From: Epiperipatus broadwayi
Lineage: Eukaryota > Onychophora > Udeonychophora > Euonychophora > Peripatidae
Direction: 5' to 3'
Assembly (NCBI GenBank): GCA_028023455.1
Contig: JAQFVV010006836.1
Coordinates: 1 to 64,000 of the forward strand
Length of the DNA stretch: 64,000 bases
Of the stretch, positions 1 to 13,900 are shown in pieces; the first letter of the stretch is position 1, and every line of letters starts with the position of its first letter. The position numbers and the translations under genes were made by a program. The notes under the pieces were generated by a model, which saw only the letters and a program-made list of their open reading frames with translations, had not been told where the DNA came from and ran no database searches.

Positions 1-3000
1 TTGTGCCATTACAATTTAGTCACTAGCTAAATTTATAGTAATGTGCATGTAAGAAAGTGTAAAACAAAATCATCATCACAATTTTATATAACCATAAAGG
101 AAGTTGTAGGGCATCCAAGTTCAAACCCTTCCAGATCAAAATTTCAAAAGCTTTAAACAGAAAGAATGGGACAACAATTATATGCTTTATTTGTGTGTGT
201 GTTGATAGAAAGGTAATACACACATTTAAACTATTTAATATTTAAATTTTCTGTTAAAAAGCAAAGTTATAATGCATACATATAGGCAATGTATGTGTAA
301 ATTATTTATTTGTTTTATATTTCAAATATTCAACATTTTAACTTTCTTTAAAACTAACCTATGCTAGATCAATTCTAATATTTTATTCTATACTTCTATT
401 TTGCTTTTCTTTAATTATAAGTGGGATTTAAAAGTTACAGACTTAATTAAATAATTGGGTTATAATTACTAAGCTAGCAATCATATTATTTAAGGATAGT
501 TTATGAATGATTTGAAAGAATGCAGGATGTGTGTACATTACATACAAAATTTTACATTTCCTAAATATTGAAAGAAAAGGAAGTATTAAATCTGTTAAAT
601 TATTTTTTTTGTACAATTTTTTTTGTTAAAAGAGGAAATCTGTTTAATCAGATATCGATCTTTGTAGTGGATTTTTTTTGTAAATGATTGTCACTTTGGA
701 GCTATAATTTTTGAAATTGTCTTATCAAGATCTAAAGAAGGAAGCTCAAAGATTTGAAGTGTTACCTGGATGTTAAAAAGAAAGAAAAAACAAAAGAAAG
801 GAAATAAGAATTGAGTCTATTTTTTTTTTAAAACAAAAGTGTCTGGAAAAAGGATTGAACTTTTCAGTTGAAAAATACTTTGGTTGAAAATAAATTAGAG
901 ATCTAATTAAAACAAATTTGTCCAAAAATAGCAAGTGATGCTATCTCTGATTGGTTAAGTTAGCTAAAAATTGGATATAAAAAGCTGTCTTAGATTATTA
1001 TTGTGTTTGATTCAGATTATTAAACTATCAAATTTGAATGTTGAAAATATAAAAAAATGGCTTGCTAGAAAAATTATATGTATGTTCCATCGATTCCGGA
1101 CCATCTGGGGAAGCTGCTCATCACATAGGAAAGAAAAGATGTGTCTAAAATAATATTCTACACCTTTCAACTGACCAGATAAATAAGATGTTTTTAATAG
1201 AAGAAAGAAAGCATTCACCTGCATTCAAAGAAGATGAATTAATCTACTGATAAATATTAATCATCAAGTCCAATTAATTGTTCCAACAACTGATTTTAAA
1301 CTCAAGAAAATTTACAAATGGGAAAACAACTGCTGTATTTCATCCACATGCTTGACAAGAAGAGAAGAAAATTTACTATAATGATTTCCAAATTATCCAC
1401 TAAAGCAAATAACCTCAATAGAGTCACCATCATCAAATAGTTATCCACCTCAAGAAAGAGATTGTTCCCAGTAAAATGGAAATGGTAGCTGAGAAATATA
1501 AACATTATACAAGACAAGTTTGAACCCTTGAAAATTCGCCACAAACAAAAAATCGGTAATATGACTTTTTATATCTATTTTCTTTATGATCTCAATCTTA
1601 ATAAACATTTTAGCGATAAAGTGGTATATTTTATTTAAAGAACTTTTAAAGACTATTCAGATCGATTAAAACAAGAATGTCTTACTAATAATAACTTTGA
1701 GCTTCATAAATTATCTTGAATGTATGAGAATTATTTGTTTATTAATTTTACAATATTAATGTGTAAAACAATTTTTTTTATGGTATTATGATTTTAGTTT
1801 TAACTAATATATTATTATTTTGGTTTTAAATAATATTTTGTTATCATGGGATAAAACAAGCACATACATAATAATATTTTTATATGTGTATAATTGGAAG
1901 TGAATGTGGAATAATGAGTAGTATTAGAATATTAGATTATTTTGTTTCAAGTTCAGTATAGATTTCAGCGCTTGGAAGGGAGGGGGAGAAAATAATTTAA
2001 GACTCGTTTCTAAAAACTTGCTCTTTCAATTTTACTAACATTTTTTTTTATTCTATTTACATGTTGGATTTTTTTAGGTATGTGTGTTAATGAGCAGATA
2101 ATATTTTTTGTCTTGAAATACTTTTCATGGTTAATGTGACGTCCAACTTAACACAAAATACATTTGAAGGGAAAGGGGGAAGAACTTAAAATTAATCTGA
2201 GGATTGTTATATAATCAATTATTATTATTATTCATGTCAATTTTCATATTTATCTAGAAATTTTTCTGTATATGTTAGAAATGTAGTAATAAATATTAGT
2301 TTGTTTTATTAAACGAGGCGTATATATTTCATTAAGTGTAGTCTTGGTTAAGTGTGATTATTCATCATCATCAATGGTTGAATATTGGTTATTTAAGATA
2401 TAATTAAGTATGCTAAATTTAAGCAATAATTATGCATTTCTTTATAAAATTAGTTTTATGTTTAGGCTTAGTCCTAGAGCTGTAGTTGAAACCCTTGTCA
2501 TTATTGTTATTATTATCATCATCATCATCATCATCAACGTTTTAATTAATGAGCTGTTTAACTGTTTAAAGGCCATAAATAAATATTGATTTTATAATAT
2601 TTAGTGATTTCTTAGTATTATTATAACCACATCCCATCATCTATTTCATGCAAGGATGAGTGAATTGCCATCCTAAATTAGTTATGTATAATCTGAGCTA
2701 GTAAACTTACAAAACTATTGAAACACATTTGTTATGCTAAGATCTGAGAAATGATTTATGTCTAATATACTCCACTTTGGTTTATAGATGTTTTACTTTT
2801 ACCTAACTATTAGTGCTTATAGTGATATGGCTCAAAAAGCAAAATCTCTCATTTTTTTTTATTAGAAATAAAGTACCAAAAGGGATTCAAACCCAGTACA
2901 TGTGAAAGGTTATTAGATATAACCGTGTCTAGATTCAGATAATCTAGTGGCGCCCTGCTAGACCATATTCACTTAGTATTTGTTTAAACATGCACTTAAC

Positions 3001-4329
3001 ATCAAACCAAGAAATGAAAGTGGATAAAACCTACTGCCTGTATACCTGAGTTATATTTTATTGAATTATTAGTGTACTCACTTCACGTGATTTCCCTATA
3101 CGTGATTTCATATAATACTGGTTATTAATAATTTGATCAACCTTTACTTATGATCATTCTATGGACTACTCAGGTATGGTAATATTTTTTTTTTTTTTGA
3201 CTCATTTATTTAGGTTACAATATATATAAATAATTTAAATAAATTATTAAGTAATAATAGTAAAATTAATAATTTAAGTGTAGATATTTAAAAGAATGTT
3301 TAGATCATAAAAATAGTACTACAGATTACAATGAATATAATAAAAGCAAGCTCAAACACCATTTACAGAATGATTAAAGAAAGTTTATATATAGAAAAAT
3401 CAGTATTTATGGCAAGGACGGGATTTGAAAATATATTTATGATATGATCAATGTATAAAAAAAAATAAAGGTTTTATTTGAATAGAAAATTAAAAAAAAT
3501 TATTTGAGAATATTCAAAGATTAAATATTTAAAAGAAATAAATAAAATTTAATTCGAAAAAACAACAACACTAAAATAGAGAATTAAAAAATAAATAAAA
3601 CAGAATATTACAATAAAAGGTGGACAGTGTATTGGTAAAAAATTATATATATGATTAGAAAGTTTAGATTAATCATTTATTAAAATGGCAAAATTTCATA
3701 TATTTTGATGCAAATTTTTGATATTTAAATATGCAGATCCCATGGGCAGTTCCTTTCTCTATTCTAGAGCTATTTACTTTAAGAATAAATAATTACTGTA
3801 TACCAGATGGTATAGTGCTATATTATTTCCATCAGATTTTCAACGCAAAACTAATTTGCTTACACCGTAATATAGATCTGAGATCAGATCACTTTCTATC
3901 TATTTGAGAGTTTAAAATAAATATTCCTATAGTTGGCATAAAACTGAAGTCTTTAATCTGGTATCAGATCTACATGATTATGCAAGAAAATTGATTTAGG
4001 TTCAAAACGTTAAGAGTTTTGAATAACATAAAGGAGTAAAAGCATTAGTTCCAGATTTAAATCCTACCTCTTAATGATGAAGAAAAAAGATCTAAATTGT
4101 TTGGGTATTAGGATATTATAGCACTAGACTATCTGCTGTTCACCAATTATTCAAGCTAATAATAAATGCCTTTAAAATAAGGTGAAAAGAACTGCTCATA
4201 GAAACGTAAGAGTAAGCACATCAGAAACTCATGTGTTATTGTAATTATAGTTATAGCTACAAGTGTTATATATATATGATAAACAAAACAAGTTATAAAT
4301 TTCGTAATTTGCTATAGCTTGCATTTTAT
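1..4329. other. AT-rich intron sequence after exon 9
   Basis: No further GNS exon or recognisable repeat family found. Short homopolymers, a TCA run near 2515-2535 and scattered short ORFs without family features. Probably intronic, because exon 9 ends in a splice donor. Confidence 0.5.
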
Positions 4330-4471
4330 GATCACTAGATGGAGCTTTATCAATAGCCCACAATCAAGTTTTGTTTACATAAACGCTGAGAGAAATAGAA
4401 TTCTATCTCTCTCAGAGTTTATGTAAACAAAGCTTGATTGTGGGCTATTGGTAAAGCTCCATCTAGTGATC
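4330..4471. repeat. Foldback MITE-like inverted repeat
   Basis: Two arms of about 70 nt are near-perfect reverse complements. The left begins GATCACTAGATGGAGCTTTA and the right ends TAAAGCTCCATCTAGTGATC; they meet near the palindrome GAATTC at 4400. No coding capacity. A TA-rich run follows on the right. Confidence 0.85.
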
Positions 4472-4800
4472 ATATATATATATATATGCACATTATGTAT
4501 AGGGCACATATCAATTTCATATATTAATTTTAATGATTTTTTGTAAATTCAAAAAAAAAAAAAACTCTCTTGATAATGAACATAAAAAAGGTAATAAACA
4601 AATTATAAATTAATACAGATTAAGAATTAAAACACAAGATTTGAAAAAAAAAAATGTCTATCATAATGTTTTAAAAGAATTTGTTAATTAAATGGAAAAA
4701 TGAAGTGATAGAAAACTGTGAAATATCTAAGTAAAACATCTAGGTTTTCTATACAGTACTGATAATAATTAGCATTATAAATAATACTAATCTGAATTAC

Positions 4801-4904
4801 CTTTGAAACCTGATTTGGTTTTATTCCTGGACCTCTAACCAATAAAGGCACTCTAATGTCAAATTCATAAAGTTGTCTTTTATCCATTGGTAATGAAAAT
4901 TGGC
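4801..4904 (-). CDS. GNS: GNS exon 9, last exon visible
   Basis: 104 nt completing Gly317 (G|GC) and encoding residues 318-351: [15 protein letters not shown] with conserved Lys325, then [14 protein letters not shown]. Acceptor AG is at 4905-4906; donor gtaatt starts at 4800. It ends in phase 0. The family expects about 200 further residues beyond the window edge. Confidence 0.93.
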
Positions 4905-7900
4905 CTATCATAAAGTAATATTTTTCAAAAAATTATTCAAAATAAATTATTATTAAAGTTTACATTTTTATTAATTATAAAAAAAATATAAGACTAAATA
5001 TAATCCTTTTTTTATTAAAAAAGAGTAATTTTCACACAATTACATTTAAACTTGCTTTTAGAAGGAATTCACTTTACTTCGGCATCACCTAATGTAAATA
5101 TAAATAATTGATAAACAAAGCAGAGAATAATGCTATTCTATTGATATCACCACACTAGTTTCCGGATTATGATTTTCATCACTGAGGATATGGATATAAT
5201 TCATTTATTACTCAAAACTTATGATAGACTGGAAATACAGTGAAGAAAAATTCTTCTAATAGCATACATGAAATGTAAACAAATTAAGTCATGTGATGTT
5301 TTATTGACATCTATATATATAATGATACTCAAAATAATGTTAAAGATAGACAAATGTCTTCCTAATTACAACTAAATTTGTATTATAGTACAGTAGATAA
5401 TGCCTGCCATATTTCTGAGCTGGAATACAGTTTAAAATTTTTTTGCTTCTTTCAAGTAGCAGAGAATTTCCTCGAGCAAGATGAAGATTTTTACTTAGCA
5501 AATACTTTTTAGATCACTTTTTTTTTGCAAAAACATTATCTTCAGACCATAATTTTATTTTGGCAAGAAATTATCTCAAGACCACAATTCTATTAAAACA
5601 GCAGGCATCAAGGTGTTAGTCAAATTCTCATACTGACAATAGTTAGCAACTCTCAACAATCTAGCATCATTATCCAGGTAAAGTATCCTCAATATAATGT
5701 CAGGCAGAGAACTTCACATGCACATAAATACATACTGATAAGATAAAGAAAACTAGCAATAAAAGGCAAAGAATTAGTTTATCTAAAATAGATCAAGGAC
5801 TGAGGGTTTTATTACAAAACAAACTAGTATGTCAGAAATATCTATATGAAAAAGTTATTAATAATGAATACAAAGAACCTATTAAAAGTAATAAATAAAG
5901 TATTACTATTAATTGCGATAATCTAGATAAATCTTAGTAAAAGAGAGATGATTAACCGCTTACAAATGAAGTATTAACTTTTTCATTTAAACATGTATTC
6001 CACACTACATAACCCATTCTATGTAGATCTCAATAGCTTTCTTCAAAGAATTTTCTGAAAACAACTTTAAAAGCTTTTAACATTTTCCTATATTTTTATT
6101 AATTGCAAATAGATATCTAATAAATCTAAACTAAAAGCTGAACAATGATGGCTAAATTATAAGGAAAGACTTGATATTATTAATTGATAATGCAATACTT
6201 CACACTTCTCTATTTTGATTGCGACTGTGATATTTATTCTTTATGAAACCAATACAAAAGCCTTCATACACTTATACTCAAGGAAAATATAAAACTGCAG
6301 GATTTATTAATTGTAAAGACTAATACAACAGATTGCCCACAAAGGAGTATCCCATGATTATAATAAAAACATAAGAAAGTTTGAAAACACCATCCTTATT
6401 AACAAAAACATCAATAAATCAGACAAATCTGGTTGCAAACAGAAATAGAAGAAGAAAGCATTTGTGATACATTTTTAAAGAAAGCAGCTATGAGAAAAAG
6501 AATTGAAAATACTGAAGTTTAAAAAGAAAACTTTGCCAGAGAATCTTCTAAACAGTTGTTCATGTAGTCTGAGATTAATGTTAGCTTTTTATTTGACTTC
6601 TGACAACTTTTCAAGAAATTCATATTGATTTCATCGTTGTTAATTAATTGCTTTGTTAATCTTCTCAATTTTAGATAGTTACTCAGGACTGAAGTAAACA
6701 ACTCTTAAGATATTAAAATCTCTTAATAAGAATTCATATAAAATGCTGTATATAAATAATTCATTATTCTTCAAAATTATAAAAGAATAACCAAAATAAT
6801 TTCTTATGAAAATAAAGAATTAAATGCTTTTTAAAGGTTATGATTAAATTTTTTGTAAAAAATACATTACAGTCACTTTCATTTTATCAAATTACAAAAA
6901 AATCAAGTCAGATGTCACATGACCTAATTTAATAAGCTTGTATTTATAAATGTTATATATAGAGCTCACAAAATAAGCTCTTAACAAGCTTTGAGAGCTT
7001 ATTTTGCGAGCTCTATGTATATCATTTTATCAAAAAACAACAATAATACAGATCAATTGTCAAATATAATTAGAATTAAGATCTTACTCTTATCATCACT
7101 ATTAATCACTTGAAAATAAGTAAGACCAATCAGAAGAAGAAAAAAAGATAGAAACATGCACCACACAAAAAGTTGACAAACAAACAAACAAAAAAATTGG
7201 AATCAGAATTTGTTTATATGATTAGAAGTTGACAACAGATTGCAAAAAATATATAGAAAAATAATAGATAGCATGATTATATTAACCAAAGTGGTTAAAA
7301 CAATAAGGTAAAAGAACATGGAGTAAAACTAAAAAAAAAATAACGGTTAATTTAGTTACTAATTATTAATAAATTACATTTAGGAGATGATAAGTTTCTT
7401 TTTTTAATTCAATCATATATTTTTTTGGTACTAATTACTTGATTGGGCTTGGCCGCCTAGAGACAGAAGTTATTTTTTGTTTGTTTTTATTTTAAAAAAA
7501 AGGGTAATAGAAAGTGGTTTAAAAAATAAAAGTTAAAGCCCCCAAAAAAATTGCCATATAGCTAAAAAAAAAAAAACCCCCTAAAAATGAAATATTAAAG
7601 ATGGAGTAGAAAAAATTAAATAGATAAAAAAAGGTCGCCGTATTTTAAAAATCGTGGCCTGGTAACATTGCACTGTATTGTTTTTGTCTGGCAACAACGC
7701 CATCAAGCGACCAAGCCTGGCTAAGTAATTAGTACCATTTTTTTTATTACATTTATTTGACACATCATTTTTACTGATAAAAAAAAATATTATTATTGTT
7801 TCAGAGATCTCTTAAAAATCATTTTCATATAAAATAAATCAAATAATTATTTAATATTTTAAATATAATTCAAGTTGGAATTAATATTTTTAGTGAGGTA

Positions 7901-10900
7901 AATATCTATCTGCGATACATGCTCCATGCATAATATAATTTAAAGTAAACTTACTTCATACAAATATTTACTTATGAGTTATAGTTAAAAAAAAAAAAAT
8001 CAATATAAAAACTATACATTTTTATGTACTGTAATTGAAAACTATCCTTTCATCATTTTGGCCCTGAAACAGTTGCTTTAATATAGATCCAGATCATACA
8101 GTAGGCCAAATATTTAAAAATTACACACAGATACATTTTATATATACACATATAAAAAGATTTATAAAAACCTTTATTTTAAGAAAGAGATTATATAACA
8201 AATTATATTTCTAAACAGTGATTTCTGATATATAAACGTTAGTAAAATAGATTTATAATTACTTCCACATTTTCTTTTGATAGATGGCTATTTAATAATA
8301 GTTGAAATGTATCAGTTACGATAAAATTTATTACAGAAGGCAATCAGCGTTTTTTATTACAAGAAGTTATTTCTTGTGCAATAATTTAACACTGAAATCT
8401 CAACTGGCACTGTGTTCATCAACATTTTATACTGCAGATATCACTAAATTCAAAGCAGATGGATTAAGATGAAATTCTTAAGAGTAATTGAAAACTTTTG
8501 AAGCATCCTTCAGTTTAACAGTTCCTATTTACCGGAACAAAGATTAAATAGTTAAAAAAAACTCAAAGAAAAATAGATATTACTCAGAATAGTGCATATA
8601 AAACAGGTATCAAAACATTAACGGAGTTTTCTTTCACATGCATTTATTGACAATTCTAATTATAATAATCAAGGTAAATTACAGGGTTATGTTGTTTTTT
8701 TTTTAATTTTCTTTAGAAACAAAATACATCCACATACATTTGTAATATATTACAATCATATTCTTCTATTATAGTCAGCATATTGACTGACATCTAAACA
8801 ATTCAAATTATTTTGAAACCCTTAACTTCTATTTAGGAATCATTACATATCCATTTACTGACTAATATTATTATACTGCTAACTAGATTGCCACAAACTG
8901 GCTACCTGAAAAACATCAAGTTTCAATCTAGATTTGAATCTTGCTGATGAAACTGCATATAATATTATACTATACAGCCTTTTAAATTAACAGATTACTT
9001 TTACATCTATAACAAGTGAAATACTAAAAGTAAATAATATTGTATATACAAGCATATTGTCTATATTGAATTTAGTGTAATCAGAAGGGATTTGAATTCA
9101 GAATTTCAAGCTCCCACAACTATCTACCCCATCCTATACTACTAATACTGATAACCACATACAAATAATCTCCAATATACATACTTTGTGCTTATTTCTA
9201 TCTGGGAAATGATGACCTGGACCAACTGATGAGTGCTGGTCCAGCACAAAATATGTATATTGGAGATCATTTATCTTTTTTCACATGTATGTGGTCATGT
9301 GTATCAGTTATATAGAGTGAAGTGGATAGCTATAGGAAGCTTGAAATTCTGAATTCAAATACCATCTAATTATAAAAGTAAATAAGTATATAATTGTGCT
9401 TGTTTACCTAGATGATAACCATTGTCAGAGGAAAAGAATATGTAAGTATTATCAATTAGTTTTCTTTCAGTCAAAAACTTAACTAGCATTTCTACCATAT
9501 CGTCTACAGACAACAGAGTTCTCCATCTGAAATGACAAAAAAACAAACACATTAAAATTTTTTAAAATTTAGTTATTTTCTAATGCAATTATGTAAAAAA
9601 AAAATTATTCTAAAAATCTATCACTATTTTTATTTTTTATTATAAATTATGATAAAAAATAATTATTTAATAAATCAATGAGATTTTAATAATAAAAATA
9701 ATAGCTACTAATATCTTTGATTATTGGTAATATCAAATAAATTGCTCTCTTAATTTTGTTTAGAAATATTATGCTATGACATGCTTCAATGTTTTATTTT
9801 TAAAGTTTCTAGATATAATCAAATATTTATTTTAATTTCTTTTATAAATATCTATAAAGATTAATATTCAACTTTATCATTTATGGTACTCTAGAGTAAA
9901 TAGTATATACAATACAAAGCATCCCATTACTAGTTCTAGAATAAAGACAGATCTCTTTAGAAAATTCAGGTTTAAAATTACAAATTCTATTATTGTTTAC
10001 AAAATGTAGAATTAAATTATTTCCCTCTTATTAGTTCAGTGATTGAAAGCAATCTTCAAACTTATTCACAAAATTGCATACCCTAAAATTTTTTTACATT
10101 CTTTATAATACAAAAGCTTTATACAAATTGAGAATTCAGTTCAAAGTGAGCAAGCACGATAGAATAAAGCCCAACATTCTTATCTTGAACATTGATCAAC
10201 TACATTTTGTCTTTTGCAATGGAACTAATCGAGCAATCAGTAATAAATAAATAGTTGTGTAATTTAATCTATATCTTCAAACTGGTTCCTAGATTTTGCC
10301 TTTTTCAATGACTACTTGGATTCAGAACTAGTATTAATGCAGTCATGTATATTCTACCCACTGTTAATACCTTTTTTACTATCAACAGCCTGATTTTCAC
10401 TGACTGCTCAGTTCCAGCATTGAATCCATTACTTCTTATCAAATTCATCATATGCTTACAGAGTGTGAATTTTATAACCTACGGGTTTTATGATGAGAAA
10501 TGGGACATAATTTTGTTCCCTGACAGATGTCCAAATACTGATTTTAAATCCAAGCCAACATGCGTTTATAAAGATCTGACAATAATTACGTATTTTAGTA
10601 ATTTCAGTTCTATACTAACTTTAGGTATTTTTATTAATTAGGAATGTTAATACAAATGACATCATTTGATTTGTTTACAGTAAACCAGAACATTTATAAC
10701 TTTCACTACTTTAGAGCTATTTATAGTTGCAGATGATAATGCAATTTCATTCATATCTTCTGACCAGTTTCTGGAGTTTGCTTTTATTGAGGACTTGAGA
10801 TTCAAATCTGAAACCAATATTGTAAAACATAAACAAGCATCTTTAACTCTTCTTTTACTATAAAGTTAATAGCTTGAAATTACCCCCCCCCCCTCCTCTA

Positions 10901-13900
10901 AGATTTTAAACAAGTAATGCTTGTAAGTAAAAATCAAATTTATTTTGCCATATCTGTTGTTCTAAACATTTGTCTGTTTTATATGTATCTATCATTTATA
11001 CATAAGCAATTATATTTCATTTTTTTGCAATCTATGGGTATTTTTTCTACTTTTTGATACAAATATAATTTTTTGTAAGTTATGCTTAACAATTATATTA
11101 ATTATAACGATCTTTTCCTAAAATAAAGCCATCTACCTAGTAAGCTATAAGCATTTCCACAAGGGCAAATGAACAGTAGAATAGATAAGGAGCAACAGTA
11201 TTCTCATTAATATTTTATATCGTACTAAATTGAAAAAAACAACAACATTGTCTTATTTAGTTATCACTAGGTGCAAAAATATAATATACATACACCCTGA
11301 AAAAACTTTTTAGTCTTTCTTCCTGTCACTTTTTGCTTTGCCCTTTCATATATATTAATTTTTTATGCAATTACTTTAAAATTAATTTTATTTTTTGAAA
11401 AATTACAATTTATTAAAATTTTCTTTGCATAATATTTGATATACAATGCATAATGTCTGATAAACAATATTTATTGTGAAATATTATTATTTTTATGTTA
11501 CAAAAAAGCATATGTGCAGAATATACCTGCATAGAAGAGCAAGATTTAGATCATCTAGCAAAAACAGAAGTCACCAGCACTTGATTTTAATAATTTCGAA
11601 ATGAAGATTTAACTCACGTAAGTCAAGTTATATATCATTTTTTCCAATATTTTAAGAGGAATGTAAAGAAGCAAGCTGTCTATAAAAATGTGATTTTAAC
11701 ATTTAACTCTGAAAATTTAAAATTTGTGAGCCATTATAAAAATTAATATTTTTAAAAAGTATTAGAAATCTTGTTTCCAGCTTCATTAGATTCCTTGATA
11801 TTTCCTTTTTTTAATAATATGTGTCATATTATTATTAATGTGTCCAAACTTAAGATATTGTACAAATTATGTCTTAGTCCAATTCTCTAAAATCCAACAT
11901 GGCGGTATTCAAAAGTCAAAGAGTTCTGAAATACTGTCATATACTCATTTTTGTATAAAAATAAATACTTGAAGTTATAAAATTTATAAATATTGGGGGT
12001 TTATTTCAAGTTTGAATGACTTGCTATGTTTTTTTTTTTTTGCAAAGCAATAGTTTTATAATAAAGCTGTAGAGCAGATTGCCAACATATATTTAAATAC
12101 AAATGCAAAACATGTAGAAAATGGATGATTACATTTTGAAAATGTTTGAATGCATTATGCATTCGTAATAACGAAAAGGTTATTAAATGGTTCAAATGCA
12201 ATGCAAACAAAAATTTGGCAGCCCAACAATGGACTTATAGATCAAACTAAAGCTAAATATTTTTGGAAACATATTGTACGAAAAATTTAAAAAGTACAAT
12301 TCTCTGATATTTCATAAATGATTAGGAAAGATTCTCCCGGGTACTATGAGTGAATGTGCAAAAAGGATATTAAAATAGCTTTGTAAAACAATGAGAATAA
12401 CATCATTAATATTGATATAATTTGTTTTTTAAATCCATTTCAGTACAAATACTTTGCTTAATTACAAAGAAATGGAAAATAAAAGTAAAAAGAGTAAGTT
12501 CTCATAAGGGCAAATATTAATGAATCAAAAAACTTTTACTAATAAAAAACAACCTAAATCTTAAATGTTTTTTTCCTGATTTACAAATTTCATTATGATG
12601 TATACAATAATTTCATACATAATTACAGAATAAAAAATTACTCAATTATTTAACAGGTGAATGGCAAACCATCTACTGGACAAATACTATTAAAAAAAAA
12701 ACATTAAAAGACTAATTCTAAATTAAAAAAAAAAATTCAATAAAAATAATTATTTTCTTATAATTTAATATTGTTTAATTTATATATTTTTTTGATTTTG
12801 AATTAAAAGTTTTTGGATAATTTTGAATTATAGTTTAAATTGATATTTTTTTTCTGTTCCCCTTGATTTTGAATAAAATTGCAGTCTATCTAACTATTTT
12901 TACAAGTGATGGGTTTTTCTGAAATTGTTCATTTACAGTTTTCTTACTTATTAAAGAAATGAAAATTCTTGGCTACAGTCATAATATCCGAATGTTTTTT
13001 AAATAAATGTATAGTTTTTTATTTATTTATTCATTCTCATAAAAAAAAAATTACAACTTTTGAAAAGATCATAGAGATGTAAACATATTCAATTATTTAC
13101 CTGTTTCTGAAAGTTTCATCAACCAATTTGATGTTTGTTTCAGACATCGGATTAGGTGCTTGCCGAACTAACCAATGCTTATCCTGGATAAAGAAAAAAA
13201 ATTTTTTATGGATTATATATTGTATTTCAGTTTATTTTAACCTAAGCAAAAAAATATTTTTGGATTTTGCTTTACGCTTGTCCAAATTATGATATAGTTC
13301 TATCACACTTATAACGTAAAGCTGTATAATTAATATCAATTAGTCAATTAAAATGGCTGAGCACTTTCGAGAAACTGTGCTTCTCATAATCATAGCCAGT
13401 TGTGACTCGTTCGTTGAAATCATTCTATAAGTATAATATGCAAACTCTATGCAAATGAGTCAATTAGACTAATTGGTATTAATTATACAGCTTTATGTTA
13501 TAAGTGTGATAGCAGTATTTAAATGTTACTGGTAAATTAGTTAACTAATAAAATGATTATAAGTTCAAATCATTAAGAAAATTAAATTTATATATGAAAG
13601 CATCTTCAAAATTATTCACCTTCACTTTATTGGGAGTAAAAGTCTTGATTAAAATTAAGGAATGCTCCCATGTTATTTTCTCGTGTGTTGTTCATTTAGA
13701 AAGGAGTTCTACATTCTCATCTTCAATGGATCTTAATGACCTATTCTCCTGCTCCCTTCTTAAATTTAATTTTTTTTTTAATGTATTAAATTGTTACAAT
13801 ATCATTATTATTTATATATATATGTTCTCTGTTTAAAGCCAGATATTAGATAATAATTTAATGCAATTTTAATCTAAAATATATAAAGAATATATCAAAT

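Noticed and set aside
1-4800. Next GNS exon (expected to continue after PGIKPNQ)
   Set aside because: I looked on the minus strand for the family segment that follows (an Asp-x-x-Pro-Thr-x-x-Asp type stretch) and found none; the remaining exons are probably outside the window.
10345-10641. 98-codon open frame in intron 7
   Set aside because: Composition follows the AT background; no domain, no splice context, no homologous motif that I recognise.
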